Source: Streptomyces sp. WP-1 (GTDB lineage Bacteria > Actinomycetota > Actinomycetes > Streptomycetales > Streptomycetaceae). Taken from it: a stretch of 64,000 bases of DNA. The notes beneath the pieces were generated by a model. That model saw only the letters and a list, made by a program, of their open reading frames with translations, was not told where the DNA came from and searched no databases. A program made the position numbers and the translations under genes. The stretch spans positions 186,001 to 250,000 of the forward strand of contig NZ_CP123923.1 in the NCBI RefSeq assembly GCF_030450125.1. The letters run 5' to 3'. Position 1 is the first letter of the stretch, and every line of letters starts with the position of its first letter. Of this stretch, positions 36,401 to 46,500 are shown in pieces.

Positions 36401-37530
36401 CCCAGCCACAGCGGCCGGTCCTCCGGGCGCTCGCGGCCGTAGGTGGCGAGGAGCGCCTGCGCCTCGATCGGGTCGCCGAGCGTGGTCCCCGTACCGTGCG
36501 CCTCCACGGCGTCGATCTGGGCGGGAGACAGTCCGGCCGACGCCAGGGCCTGGCGGATGACACGCTGCTGCGCGGGGCCGTTGGGCGCGGTCAGGCCGTT
36601 GGAGGCGCCGTCCTGGTTGACCGCGCTCCCCCGGACGACGGCCAGCACCTGGTGCCCGTTGCGGCGGGCGTCGGACAGCCGCTCCACCAGCAGCATCCCG
36701 ACGCCCTCGGCCCACCCGGTGCCGTCCGCCCCGGCGCCGAACGCCTTGCAGCGGCCGTCGGGGGACAGTCCGCGCTGACGGCTGAACTCCACGAACGGAG
36801 TGGGGGTGGTCATGACCTGCACACCGCCGGCCAGCGCCATGGAGCACTCGCCGCCCCGCAGTGCCTGGATCGCCCAGTGCAGGGCGACCAGCGACGACGA
36901 GCACGCCGTGTCGACGGTGACCGCCGGGCCCTCCAGGCCGAAGGTGTAGGAGATGCGGCCGGACATCACGCTGGCGGAGTTGCCGGTCCCGAGGTGGCCG
37001 TCGGACTCGCCGCCCACTCCGACGAGGAGGTTGACGTAGTCCTGGTAACCGGAGCCGACGAAGACCCCGGTACGGCTGCCACGCACCGACTCCGCGTCGA
37101 TACCGGCCCGCTCGAACGTCTCCCACGTCGTCTCCAGCAGCAGCCGCTGCTGCGGATCCATCGCCACCGCCTCACGCGGAGAGATCCCGAAGAACCCGGG
37201 GTCGAACTCCCCCGCGTCGTACAGGAATCCACCGTGGCGCGCGTACGTCTTCCCGGCCGCCTGCGGGTCCGGGTCGTATATACCGTCGACGTCCCAGCCA
37301 CGGTCCCCGGGGAACTCGCCGACCGCGTCACCACCGGAGGCCACCAGCCGCCACAGGTCCTCGGGCGAACGCACCCCGCCCGGGTAGCGGCAGGCCATGC
37401 CGACGATCGCGATGGGTTCCTGGTTCTTCTCCTCGACCTCGCGCAGACGCTCCCGGACCTGGCGAAGGTCTGCGGTGACGCGCTTGAGATATTCGAGAAG
37501 CCTGTCTTCGTTGCTGCTCATCCGCCTCAT
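27424..37530 (-). CDS. pteA5: Type I PKS, final two modules plus thioesterase
   Basis: Modular PKS of 3368 aa. Order: N-terminal docking helix (SSNEDRLLEYLKRVTADLRQ), KS-AT-KR-ACP, KS-AT-KR-ACP, TE. Both KS domains have [15 protein letters not shown] and the SNIGH histidine. AT1 is malonyl type (GHSVGE, HAFHS). AT2 has GHSQGE and GAGHS where HAFHS or YASHS would be, pointing to a bulky alkylmalonyl unit. Both KRs have Trp before the catalytic Tyr (A-type). There is no DH, so each cycle leaves a hydroxyl. TE (GYSSGG near 27888) should release the product as a macrolactone. By filipin logic these are modules 12 and 13. A start at 37521 (MSSNED) is equally possible. Confidence 0.95.
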   Translation of the reverse strand: MRRMSSNEDRLLEYLKRVTADLRQVRERLREVEEKNQEPIAIVGMACRYPGGVRSPEDLWRLVASGGDAVGEFPGDRGWDVDGIYDPDPQAAGKTYARHGGFLYDAGEFDPGFFGISPREAVAMDPQQRLLLETTWETFERAGIDAESVRGSRTGVFVGSGYQDYVNLLVGVGGESDGHLGTGNSASVMSGRISYTFGLEGPAVTVDTACSSSLVALHWAIQALRGGECSMALAGGVQVMTTPTPFVEFSRQRGLSPDGRCKAFGAGADGTGWAEGVGMLLVERLSDARRNGHQVLAVVRGSAVNQDGASNGLTAPNGPAQQRVIRQALASAGLSPAQIDAVEAHGTGTTLGDPIEAQALLATYGRERPEDRPLWLGSLKSNIGHAQAAAGVGGIIKMVMAMRHGVLPRTLHVDEPTPHVDWSAGDVRLLTESVDWPRTDHPRRAAVSSFGVSGTNAHTIIEQAPAEDAEPTAEPSADGPLAWVLSAKSDAALRDQAARLLPLVREEARPHDIGLSLATTRTAMRHRAAVVGENHAELLLALADLASGTPSSRVLLGRPAGGRTGFLFSGQGSQRLGMGRELYEAFPVFAVAYDEVCARLDAPLDVDSESLHRTGCTQPALFAVEVALFRLLESLGVRPDFVMGHSVGEIAAAHVAGALSLDDAAKLVSARAALMQALPTGGAMVAVQATEEEVLPHLTDAVSIAAVNGPSSVVVSGDEQAALAIAAAFAEQGRKTSRLKVSHAFHSPLMEPMLEEFARVVRGLTFEQPRLPVVSNLTGQPVETYTAEYWVRHVREAVRFADGVRTLHDLGVTTFVEVGPGGVLSGMAQGCLDEAVTVPVLRGERSERRALVTALAQLHTYGVAVDWSVFFAGARKIDLPTYAFQHERYWVEVPEAVADAAVDPVDAEFWDTVEREDLRALADTLDIDAGDTFGDVLPRLSSWRRQRKEQSAADSRCYRESWQRLSEPAPAGTGGTWLLAVPEEEDERAEAIRAALAARGATLRTLVVGSADDRAALAGELAGTGPVDGVLSLLLTGDPVLPTLRLLQALGDAGLDAPLWCLTSGAVAATGSDAVRDPRHARVWGLGRTAALELSRRWGGLIDLPETLDDRTAARLADVLGQALTGRSAEDQLAVRASGVFARRLVHAPARPATRHWQPRGTVLVTGGTGALGGHVARWLARGGAEHLVLTSRRGADAPGAAALRDELVELGARVTLAACDIADRDAVAALLAEHTFTAVVHAAGVADPGMLDATTPDAFAAALAAKADGAAHLDELLGDQELDAFVLFSSISGVWGSGGQAAYAAGNASLDALAQHRRARGRTATAVSWGPWADGGMVEDGDDEERLRRRGLCAMPPASAIGALQRALDRDETLVTVADVDWARFIVPFTLGRPSPLLGDLPEVRAALTEEAPEAASGTGALAQSLAGLSPEDRARAVVDLVRTHAAAVLGHRTAGAVEADRPFRDLGFDSLTAVELRNRINEATGLTLPTTLVFDHPTAADLADRLLAELTGEQEDMSTTGAAAAVLDEPIAIIGMACRYPGGVRSPEDLWELVADGRDAITGFPGNRGWDIEALYHPDPDHSGTTYTTQGGFLHDADEFDPALFGISPREAVAMDPQQRLLLETTWEVFERAGIAPDTMRATATGVFVGSGYQDYTGRPLKVPDGVEGYLPSGNAASVISGRLSYTFGLQGPSVTVDTACSSSLTALHLAVQALRGGECAMALAGGVMVMTGPSAFTMSSRQRALSADGRCKAFSASADGTGFAEGVGLVLVERLSDARRNGHQVLAVVRGSAVNQDGASNGLTAPSGRAQRQVIRQALANARLTPDEVDAVEGHGTGTRLGDPIEAQALLATYGKERDEDRPLWLGSLKSNIGHTQAAAGVGGVIKMVMAIRNGVLPRTLHIDAPTPDVDWSGGHVRLLTEQTAWPERDRPRRAAVSSFGMSGTNVHTIIEQAPRPAPAAADDQPPVPRAASGPPREEQAEPVGAVPPAEVYPWPLSAKTAGSLREQARRLLAHLDRDEGLSLPDVGRALVTTRTRLEQRAVIVGRDRHDMRAGLTALAAGTPADHVIQGTAAAGGKVAFVFPGHGSQWTEMARELLDTAPVFAAQATACAEAFAPYLDWSLLDVLRAEPGAPGMAEVEVAQPALFTVMVSLAALWRSYGITPAAVVGHSQGEVAAAYVAGALTLDDAARIVALRSRTLTKLIGKGAMLAVALPADRVRARLEKYGDRLSVAAVNGPAALTVSGAPDAVDDLLAELQAEGVRVRKVRGATGAGHSAQVESLREEMLELLAPVTPATAGIPFYSTLTCAPQDTAALDADYWYRNARHTVEFEGTVRALLADGHGVFVECSPHPLLADAVQEIAEDAETEAVTGGSLRRDQGGMDRFLRSVSELHVSGVPVDLAVPFAGHPVRRVDLPTYAFQRRRYWLESADPVPAGVDPVEAGFWELVENADLTALADRLGAEDAALVGPALPVLSAWRRTNREKSTVDGWRYRVSFRRLTDDPAPGLDGLWLAVLPAGLADGQWPPCVVGVLGAHGAKVRVVEIPVDGDRARTARLLAEELGGEQPTGVLSLLGLAPGTHPDHPALSASLAATVTLIQALGDLDVQAPLWCATRGAVSTGTADPLHDVGQAQLWGLGIVAALELPRRWGGLVDLPETVDRHTLRRLAAVLAQHDEDQLAVRADGVYGRRLVRARPADTEPATPWQPRGTVLVTGGTGGVGRHLARHLAGAGAQHLVLTSRRGPDAPGARELHAELTALGVDVTIAACDIADRDALARLLDGIESRHPLTAVLHAAGTARSSLLADADLQEFADAAAAKVTGARHLDDLLDGRELDAFVLFASGAGVWGSGGQASYASANAFLDALALRRRARGLTATSVAWGGWADGGMVDDTVRERGERRGLGVMPPELAISALRQAVDHDEAALTVAPIDWEKFLPAFTVGRPSPLLAELPDVQRLLAAERDEQAAGEESGAGAALATELARLDPAEREERLLEHIRSQSAVVLGHASAEDVLPTAHFLELGFDSLTAIDLRRRLSAATGLRLPAGLAFDHPTPAKLARHLLTLLQGAGGGAAQERPADMLVQLYRHASETGTAAEAMGMLMEAARFRPSFDKPEDLTRLPAPVRLSRGDDLPYAVMCFSPYVVPAGAHQYARFAAPFRDRLDMWALVNPGYEKDEPVPADPDAVLRLHARTVRECAGGKPVVLLGYSSGGWIAHGVAAHLEATGERPAAVVMVDSFSRAIPFDHQVLNAMAQAQSERLDFMRSGGEQLTAMGRYMRLFDDWAAPEITAPTLLVRAGEPVPDGGGRAAPPEHVDTTVEVTGNHYSMLEDHAGTTAAAVDSWLADVVTGAIRPAASEDTTTA
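27450..28215 (-). other. PteA5 thioesterase domain
   Basis: Alpha/beta-hydrolase domain fused after the last ACP. The segment begins FRPSFDKPEDLTRLP and has YAVMCFSPYVVPAGAH near the oxyanion hole, nucleophile elbow LLGYSSGGW, and a later His in VTGNHYSML. Expected to cyclise the full-length polyketide onto the C27 hydroxyl, giving the 28-membered lactone in filipin. Confidence 0.88.
28370..32945 (-). other. PteA5 module 2 (predicted module 13): KS-AT(alkylmalonyl)-KR-ACP
   Basis: KS cysteine near 32421. AT serine near 31010 in GHSQGEVAAAYVAG; the specificity loop is RGATGAGHSAQVE near 30690-30730. KR catalytic Tyr near 28953, with Trp in [14 protein letters not shown] serine near 28437 in LGFDSLTAI. 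It would install C1-C2 with the C2 hexyl branch and reduce C3. Confidence 0.85.
33010..37425 (-). other. PteA5 module 1 (predicted module 12): KS-AT(malonyl)-KR-ACP
   Basis: KS cysteine near 36902, AT serine near 35594, HAFHS near 35300, KR catalytic Tyr near 33615 ([16 protein letters not shown]-type), ACP serine near 33117. No DH motif lies between AT and KR; the linker is short. Expected to leave the C5 hydroxyl. Its KS N-terminal part and AT C-terminal part are near-copies of PteA4 module 4. Confidence 0.88.
37082..37419. repeat. 338-bp segment identical to 41946-42283
   Basis: Reading base by base, I find no mismatch between this KS N-terminal segment of pteA5 module 1 and the same segment of pteA4 module 4 (offset 4864). 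Such identity between paralogous modules indicates recent gene conversion or duplication. Confidence 0.85.
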
Positions 37531-37567
37531 CCGTCCTCGGCTGTCGTCAAAGGTAGGGCGCCAAGAA

Positions 37568-37582
37568 CTAGGAATTTTCTAG
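37568..37582. promoter_or_regulatory. AT-rich near-palindrome at the pteA4 stop
   Basis: CTAGGAATTTTCTAG is a 15-bp dyad with one mismatched pair. It contains the pteA4 stop codon and lies 38 bp before the pteA5 start. It stands out as AT-rich in this GC-rich cluster and loosely resembles the CTVGGGAWWTCCCBAG box of PAS-LuxR activators, with the GGG/CCC positions poorly matched. The constraint of the coding end makes chance possible. Confidence 0.3.
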
Positions 37583-40500
37583 ATCTTGATCGATCAGATC
37601 GAAGATGTCGTCGACCGTCGCGTCCTGGAGCTGCCGCTGTGCGTCGGCCGATCCGGTGTGCTGTTCGCCGGCGGAGTTCACCAGGGCCAGCAGCTCCTGG
37701 AGCCGCCTGCGCACCCCCGAGCGGACCGTCTCCTCCGCGGTGGCGGCCGTTCCGATCACCGACTCCAGCCGGTCGAGTTCGCCGAAGACCGAGACCTCGT
37801 CCGGGCTTGTCCCGCCGGTGAGTTCGCCATCCAGGTGGCGGGCGATCGCCTCGGGGGTCGGGTGGTCGAAGACCAGGGTCGCGGGGAGGGTGAGACCGGT
37901 GTCGGCGGTGAGCAGGTTGCGCAGCTCCACCGCGGTCAGGGAGTCGAAGCCGAGGTCCCGGAAGGCCAGGTCCGGTTCCACCGCCGTGGCGCCGCTGTGG
38001 CCGAGTACGGCCGCCGCGTGCGCGCACACCGTGTCCACGAGCAGGCGTCGCCGCTCGTCCTCGGACAGAGTGGCCAGCTTCTCCCGCAGCGCGGACGGCT
38101 CCGCGCCCTGCCCGGTGGGCGGACGCCGCTCCGCGAGGGCGTTTCGGACCTCGGGCAGGTCGCCCAGGAGCGCGCTGGGCCTGCTGACGGTGAACGGGAC
38201 GACGAACCGCGCCCAGTCCACGTCGGCCACGGTGACCGTGCCGTCCGTGCCGCTCAGCGCGCCGTGCAGCGCGGCGATCGCCCGGTCCGGCCGCAGGGTG
38301 GTCAGGCCGCGCCGGCGCAGCCGTTCCTCGTCCCCGGCGTCGGCGACCATGCCGCCCTCGGCCCAGGGGCCCCAGGCGATGGCGGTCGCGGTGCGGCCCA
38401 GGGACCGCCGGTGCTGCGCCAGGCCGTCGAGGAAGGCGTTGGCGGCCGAGTACGCGGCCTGGCCGCCGCCTCCCCACACGCCGGAGATGGAGGAGAAGAG
38501 CACGAAGGCGTCCAGCTCCCGTTCGCCGAGCAGCTCGTGGAGGTGCAGGGCGCCGAGGGCCTTCGCGGCGACCGTCGCCGCGAAGTCGTCGAGGCTCGTC
38601 TCGGCGAGCATGCCCGCCTCGGCGGTGCCGGCCGCGTGGACCACGGCGTCGACGGGGTGCTCGGCGAGCAGCGCGGCCAGCGCCTCGCGGTCGGCGACGT
38701 CACACGCGGCGACCGTCACCCGTACGCCCGACTCCGCCAACTCCGCTTGCAGGGCGGCGGCACCGGGCGCGTCGAGACCACGACGGCTGGTCAGCACCAG
38801 GTGTTCCGCACCCGCACCGGCGAGCCACCGGGCCACATGCCCGCCCAGCGCACCCGTACCGCCCGTGATCAGCACCGTGCCGCGCGGCGACCACGAACGC
38901 TCGCTCCGCGCCGCGGGCAGCCGCGACAGGCGCCGTGCGAACACCCCACGCTCACGGATCGCGACCTGGTCCTCGGCCGACTGTCCGAGGACCGCGACGA
39001 GTCGGCCCGCGATCCGGTCGTCGACCGTGCCGGGAAGGTCCACGAGACCGCCCCAGCGCTCCGCGTGCTCCAGCGCCGCCACCCGGCCGAGCCCCCAGAT
39101 CTGGGACTGGTGGGGGTCCGCCACCGTCTCGGCGGGGCTCACGCCCACCGCGTTGCGGGTCACGCACCACAGCGGGGCACCGATCCCGGCGTCGCCCAGG
39201 GCCTGGACGAGCAGGACGGACAGCGCGACACCGACGGTCAGGGCGGCGGCCACCGGGGCGGCCTCGCCGTCGACGGCGAGCAGCGACAGGACGCCCGCCA
39301 CGGTCTCCTCGCCGACGACCGCAGCGAGTTGAGCGGTCAGGGCCGCCCGGTCCGTGGCCGGCTCGACCGGGACCGGCAGCGTGGTCAGGCCCCGTTCGGC
39401 CAGCCCGCGCAGGCAGGCGGTGACCCAGTCGTCGCCGAGGTGCGCGGCGCTCACCGGAACCAGCCATACACCGCCGTTGTGGGCAGGGCTTTGCGGGGCG
39501 GGGTCCGGTATCGCCTTCCAGGTGATGCCGTAGCGCCAACTGTCCACGGCGGACTGTTCCTTGCGCTGCCGCCGCCATGACGACAGCCTCGGCAGTACGT
39601 CCCCGAAGGTGTCGGCCGCGTCGATGTCCAGGGTGTCGGCGAGGGCTCGCAGATCCTCGCGTTCCACCGTGTCCCAGAACTCGGCGTCCACCGGGTCCAC
39701 CACCGCATCGGCCACGGCTTCCGGTGCTTCGACCCAGTACCGCTCGTGCTGGAACGCGTACGTCGGCAGATCAATCTTCCGCGCACCCGCGAAGAACACA
39801 CTCCAGTCCACCGCCACGCCGTACGTGTGCAGTTGGGCCAGCGCGGTCACGAGCGCCCGCCGCTCGGAACGCTCGCCGCGCAGCACCGGCACGGTCACGG
39901 CCTCGTCCAGGCAGCCCTGCGCCATACCGCTCAGGACACCGCCCGGACCGACCTCCACGAACGTGGTGACACCCAGGTCGTGGAGTGTCCGGACACCGTC
40001 GGCGAAGCGCACCGCCTCACGGACGTGTCGTACCCAGTACTCCGCGGTGTAGGGCTCGGCCAGTCGTCCGGTCAGGTTCGAAACCACCGGGACGCGCGGC
40101 TCGTTGAAGGTCAGGCCGTGGACGGCCTGCGCGAACTCGTCCAGCATCGGCTCCATCAGTGGCGAGTGGAACGCGTGGCTGACCTTCAGCCGGGAGGTCT
40201 TACGGCCCTGAGCGGCGAACGCCTCGGCGACCGTGAGGACCGCGTCCTCGGTACCGGAAACCACGACCGACCGAGGTCCGTTGATCGCCGCGATGCCGAC
40301 GCCATCGGTCAGATGCGGCAGCACCTCGTCCTCGGTGGCCTGTACGGCGACCATCGCGCCGCCACCCGGCAACGCCTGCATCAGCGCGGCACGCGCCGAC
40401 ACCAGCTTCACCGCGTCGTCCAGCGACAGCACCCCGGCCACATGCGCGGCAGCGATCTCGCCGACCGAGTGACCGGCGACGTAGTCCGGGCGCACACCCC

Positions 40501-43500
40501 ACGACTCCAGCAGGCGGAACAACGCCACCTCGACCGCGAACAATGCCGGTTGTGTGCATCCCGTCTGGTGCAGGGACTCGGCGTCGATGTCGAACGGCGT
40601 CTCCAGACGCGCGCACACCGCGTCGTACGCATCGGCGAACACGGGGAACGCCTCGTACAACTCGCGCCCCATACCGAGGCGTTGCGAGCCCTGGCCCGAG
40701 AACAGGAAGCCGACCTTGCCTCCCGGCCGGCCCTGGACGACTCCCGGGGACGGCGTACCGGCGGCCAAAAGGCCCAGTTCGTGGCGGAGTTCGGCGCCGG
40801 TCTCGCCGATGACGGCCGCCCGGTGGCGCAGGGCGGTGCGGGTGGTGGCCAGGGAGAAGCCGACGTCGGCCGGTGAGGTGTCGTCCCGTACCTGGGCCAG
40901 CAGCCGTCGCGCCTGGTCGCGCAGCGCGGCGGCGCTCTTGGCGGAGAGCACCCAGGGCAGGAGGCCCGAGGCGGAAATCGACTCCTCGGCCTCGGCGGGC
41001 GGGGCCTGTTCGATGATGGTGTGGGCGTTGGTGCCGCTGACGCCGAAGGACGAGATCGCGGCCCGGCGCGGGCGGTCCGCCTCCGGCCAGTCCACGGGCT
41101 CCGTCAACAGCCGTACCGCACCCGCCGACCAGTCCACATGCGGCGTCGGCTCGTCGGCGTGCAGGGTCCGGGGCAGGACACCGTGGCGCATCGCCATGAC
41201 CATCTTGATGATGCCGCCGACACCCGCGGCGGCCTGCGCGTGGCCGATGTTGGACTTCAGCGAGCCCAGCCACAGCGGCCGGCCCTCCGGGCGCTCGCGG
41301 CCGTAGGTGGCGAGGAGCGCCTGCGCCTCGATCGGGTCGCCGAGCGTGGTGCCCGTACCGTGCGCCTCGACCGCGTCGATGTCGGCGGAGGTGAGCCCGG
41401 CGGAGGTGAGCGCCTGGCGGATGACACGCTGCTGCGCGGGGCCGTTGGGCGCGGTCAGGCCGTTGGAGGCGCCGTCCTGGTTGACCGCGCTCCCCCGGAC
41501 GACGGCCAGCACCTGGTGCCCGTTGCGGCGGGCGTCGGACAGCCGCTCCACCAGCAGCATCCCGACGCCCTCGGCCCAGCCGGTGCCGTCCGCCCCGGCC
41601 CCGAACGCCTTGCAGCGGCCGTCGGGTGACAGCCCGCGCTGCCGGCTGAACTCCACGAAGGCGCGCGGGGTGGACATGACCATCACACCGCCGGCCAGTG
41701 CCATGGAGCACTCGCCGCCGCGCAGCGCCTGGACCGCCCAGTGCAGGGCGACCAGCGAGGAGGAGCAGGCCGTGTCGACGGTGACGGCCGGCCCTTCCAG
41801 GCCGAGGGTGTAGGCGATACGGCCGGACATGATGCTGGCCGAGTTGCCCGTGCCGAAGAAGCCCTCGGAGTCGTCGATCGCGTGGAAGGCCGTGGCGGCG
41901 TAGTCCTGGTAACCGGAGCCGACGAACACTCCGGTACGGCTGCCGCGCACCGACTCCGCGTCGATACCGGCCCGCTCGAACGTCTCCCACGTCGTCTCCA
42001 GCAGCAGCCGCTGCTGCGGATCCATCGCCACCGCCTCACGCGGAGAGATCCCGAAGAACCCGGGGTCGAACTCCCCCGCGTCGTACAGGAATCCACCGTG
42101 GCGCGCGTACGTCTTCCCGGCCGCCTGCGGGTCCGGGTCGTATATACCGTCGACGTCCCAGCCACGGTCCCCGGGGAACTCGCCGACCGCGTCACCACCG
42201 GAGGCCACCAGCCGCCACAGGTCCTCGGGCGAACGCACCCCGCCCGGGTAGCGGCAGGCCATGCCGACGATCGCGATGGGTTCGTCGTCGGGGGCGGTCG
42301 CGAGGGTCGCTTCGTCTACGGCCGATGGGGTGCGGCCGGTGATCTCGGTGCGCAACTGGCGTGCGAGCGCTTGGGCGTTGGGGTGGTCGAAGACCAGTGT
42401 GGCGGGCAGGTTGAGGCCGGTCTCGGCGTTGAGCCTGTTGCGCAGTTCGACGGCGGTCAGGGAGTCGAAGCCGAGATCCTTGAAGGCCCGGTCGGCCTCC
42501 ACCTCACCGATGCCGCTGTGGCCGAGGACGGCAGCCGCGTGGGTGCGGACGAGGTCGACCAGCAGGGTGTGCTGTTCGGCCTCGGGCACCTTGGTGAGGC
42601 GGTCGGCCAGGGGCGAGGCGGTGGCCGCGCCGGGCTCGTCCGGGGTGTTGTCCGCGGTGCGGATGCGCTCGGCCTGCGGGAGGTCGCCGAGCAGGGCGCT
42701 CGGGCGGCTCATGGTGAACGGGGGCAGGAACCGGTCCCAGTCGATGTCGGCCACCGTGGTGGTCGCCGCGCCGGATTCCAGTGCCCGTCCGAGTGCGGCC
42801 ACGGCGAGCGGGGCGGGCATCGGGAGCAGGCCGCGCCTGCGCAGCCGTTCGTCCGCGCCGTCGCCCTCGGCCATGCCGCCGCCCGCCCACGGGCCCCAGG
42901 CCACGGCGGTCGCCGGCAGTCCCCGGGCACGGCGGTGTTCGGCGAGTCCGTCGAGCAGGGCGTTGGCCGCCGCGTAGGCGGCCTGGTGGCCGCTGCCCCA
43001 CACACCGGCGATGGAGGAGAAGAGGACGAAGGCGTCCAGCGGCCGGCCGTCGAGGAGCGCGTCGAGGTGCAGGGCGCCCGCCGCCTTCGCGGAGAGTACG
43101 TCGGCGAAGGCGTCCGGCGTCATGGTCTCCAGCGGGTCCAGGTGATCCACGCCCGCCGTGTGGACGACGGCGTTCACCGGGTGCTCGGCGAGCAGCGCGG
43201 CCAGCGCCTCGCGGTCGGCGACGTCACACGCGGCGACCGTCACCCGTACGCCCGACTCCGCCAACTCCGCTTGCAGGGCGGCGGCACCGGGCGCGCCGAG
43301 ACCACGACGGCTGGTCAGCACCAGGTGTTCCGCACCCGCACCGGCGAGCCACCGGGCCACATGCCCGCCCAGCGCACCCGTACCGCCCGTGATCAGCACG
43401 GTGCCGCGCGGCGACCACCCGTGGGCGGCGCCGGTGTCGCGGCGGGCGGTGGCCTGGGGGAGCCTGCGGCTCTGGGTGAGCCTGCGGCCGAAGACGCCTC

Positions 43501-46500
43501 GGGCGCGGATGGCGACCTGGTCCTCGGCGGACTGGGTGAGGGTCGCGGCGAGACGGCCGGTGACCCGGTCGTCGATCGTGTCCGGGAGGTCGATCAGGCC
43601 GCCCCAGCGCCGCGCGTGCTCCAGCGCGGCGACCCGGCCCAGCCCCCAGACGGCGTGCTGGGATGCGCTCGGCACCGGGTCGGCGCGGCCGGTGGACATG
43701 GCGGACCTGGTCAGCGCCCACAGCGGGGCGCCGATCCCGGCGTCGCCCAGGGCCTGGACGAGCGCGAGGGTCAGCGCGGTGCCGACGGAGAGGGCCGGGT
43801 GCGCGGTGTGCGGCCGCTCGTCGGCGCCGAGGAGGGAGATCACCCCGTCGACCGGGAACTCACCGACGACATCGCCGAGTTGGCGCAGCAGTGCGTCCCG
43901 GTCGGCGGCGGGGTCGACCGTCACCCGGATCAGCCGGGCACCTCGGGCGGTGAGCCCGTCGGCGACGGCGGACGCCCACTCGGCGGCGGTCGGCTCGGCT
44001 GCGGCCGACGCGTCTTCGCCGGGCCACGGACCCTCCGCGCCCGACGAGGACCCGCCGGACGGGGCCTCGTCCGACCGGGTCTCGGCGGTGGTCAAGAACA
44101 GCCAGTCGCCCGGCAGTTCATGTGTCCGCAGACCGCTGAGCGGTTTCCAGCTCGTGTCGTAGGACCAGCCCTCCACGGCCGACTCCCGGCGCCGCTGCCG
44201 GCGCCACGCGGACAGCCGGGGCAGCACCGCGTCCAGCTGTTCGGCGGGCAGGTCGAGGGTGGCGGCGAGGGACTGGGCGTCCTCGCGCTCCACGGTCTCC
44301 CAGAACCCGGCCTCCACGGCGTCGGTCGGCGCGGCGGTGGCCGTGGGCGCGGTGGTGCGGAGCCAGTACCGCTGGTGCTGGAAGGCGTAGGTGGGCAGTT
44401 CGGCGCGCCGGGCGCCGCGCCCGGCGAAGAACGCCGCCCAGTCGACGGGGACGCCGAGCACGTGCAGCCGCGCGACGGCGCCGGTGATCGCCTCGGGCTC
44501 GGCGCTCCCGGACCGTGTGGAGGGCACGGTGACCGCGTCGTCCAGGCAGCCCTGGGTCATGGCGCTCAGCACCCCGCCGGGGCCGGTCTCCACGAACGTG
44601 GTCACGCCCAGCTCGCCCAGGGTGCGGACGCCGTCCGCGAAGCGCACGGCCTCGCGGACGTGCCGGACCCAGTAGTCCGGGGTGTACGTGTCGACGAGTT
44701 CGCCGGTGAGGTTCGAGACGACCGGTGTCCGGGGCGTCTCGAAGCGCAGACCGCTGACGACGCGGGTGAAGTCCGCCAGCACGGGGTCCATCAGCGGCGA
44801 GTGGAAGGCGTGGCTCACCGTGAGCCGGTTCGTCTTGCGGCCCTGGCGGGCGAAGAGGTCCGCGACGGCCGTCACGGCGTCCTTGGTTCCGGAGACCACG
44901 ACGGACTCCGGGCCGTTGACCGCCGCGATGTCGGTGCCGTCGGTGAGGTGCGGTCGTACCTCGTCCTCGGTGGCCTGTACGGCGATCATCGCGCCGCCGG
45001 CGGGCAGGGCCTGCATGAGCGCGGCACGGGCGGTCACCAGGGTGGCGGCGTCCTCCAGTGAGAGGGCCCCGGCGACGTGCGCCGCCGCGATCTCGCCCAC
45101 GGAGTGTCCGGCCAGGTAGTCCGGTCGTACGCCCCAGGACTCCAGCAGGCGGTGGACGGCGATCTCGTGGGCGAACAGGGCGGGCTGGGTGAAGGCGGTG
45201 CGGTTCAGGTCCGCGCCGTCGTCGTGGCCGTTCTCGCCGAAGGCCACCTCCCGCAGCGGCCGGTCGAGATGCCGGTCGAGGTGGGCGCACGCCTCGTCGT
45301 AGGCCGCCGCGAAGACCGGGAAGGCGTCGTACAGTTCCCGTCCCATGCCGACGCGCTGGGAGCCCTGGCCGGAGAACAGGAATCCGACCTGGCCGGTGTC
45401 GGCGCGGCCGAGGGCGACGCCGGGGGCGGGCGCTCCGCAGGCCAGGGCCCGCAGGCCCTCGGTGATCCGGTCGTGGTCGGCGCCGACCACGGCGGCGCGG
45501 TGCTCCAGGGCGGCTCGCGTGGTGGCCAGCGAGAACGCGGTGTCGGTGAGGGAGGGTCCGGCGCCGTCGGCGGCGAGGGCGAGCAGGCGTTCGGCCTGGG
45601 CGCGCAGCGCGGCCTCGGTCTTGCCGGACAGTACCCACGGCACGGTCGGGGAGGTGACCTCGACCGGTGCGACGGGGGCCGGTTCGGCCGTCGGCGCCTG
45701 TTCGATGATGGTGTGGGCGTTGGTGCCGCTGACCCCGAAGGACGAGATCGCGGCCCGGCGCGGGCGGTCCGCCTCCGGCCAGTCCACGGGCTCCGTCAAC
45801 AGCCGTACCGCGCCCGCCGACCAGTCCACATGCGGCGTCGGCTCGTCGGCGTGCAGGGTCCGGGGCAGGACGCCATGGCGCATCGCCATGACCATCTTGA
45901 TGACGCCGGCCACGCCGGACGCCGCCTGGGCGTGGCCGATGTTGGACTTCAACGAGCCGAGCAGGAGAGGCCGTTCGCGGTCCTGTCCGTAGGTCGCGAG
46001 CAGCGCCTGCGCCTCGATCGGGTCGCCCAGCTTCGTCCCCGTACCGTGTGCCTCCACGGCGTCCACGTCGGCCGGTGTGAGACCGGCGGAGGCGAGGGCC
46101 TGCCGGATGACCCGCTGCTGCGCCGGACCGTTCGGGGCGGTCAGACCGTTGGACGCGCCGTCCTGGTTGACCGCGCTCCCCCGGACCACCGCGAGAACCT
46201 CATGGCCGTTGCGCACGGCGTCGGACAGGCGCTCCACGAGCACCACACCCACGCCCTCCGCCCAGCCGGTGCCGTCCGCCCCGGCCCCGAACGCCTTGCA
46301 GCGGCCGTCGGCGGCCAGCCCGCGCTGGCGGCTGAACTCCACGAACGCGGCCGGTACGGCCATGACGTTGACCCCGCCCGCGACGGCCATCGTGCTCTCG
46401 CCGCCGCGCAGCGACTGGATGGCGAGGTGCAGGGCGACCAGCGACGAGGAGCACGCCGTGTCGACGGTGACGGCCGGGCCCTCCAGACCGAAGGTGTAGG

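Larger units (their letters stand above)
37830..42295 (-). other. PteA4 module 4 (predicted module 11): KS-AT(malonyl)-KR-ACP
   Basis: KS cysteine near 41768, AT serine near 40466, KR catalytic Tyr near 38450 ([11 protein letters not shown]), ACP serine near 37949 in [11 protein letters not shown]. It shares near-identical stretches with PteA5 module 1 at both its KS and AT ends. Confidence 0.86.

Noticed and set aside
42950..43000. A2-type KR in PteA4 module 3 because of His near the catalytic Tyr
   Set aside because: Counting from the conserved Trp, the His is four residues before Tyr while the A2-defining position three before Tyr is still Gln, so A1-type is the better call.
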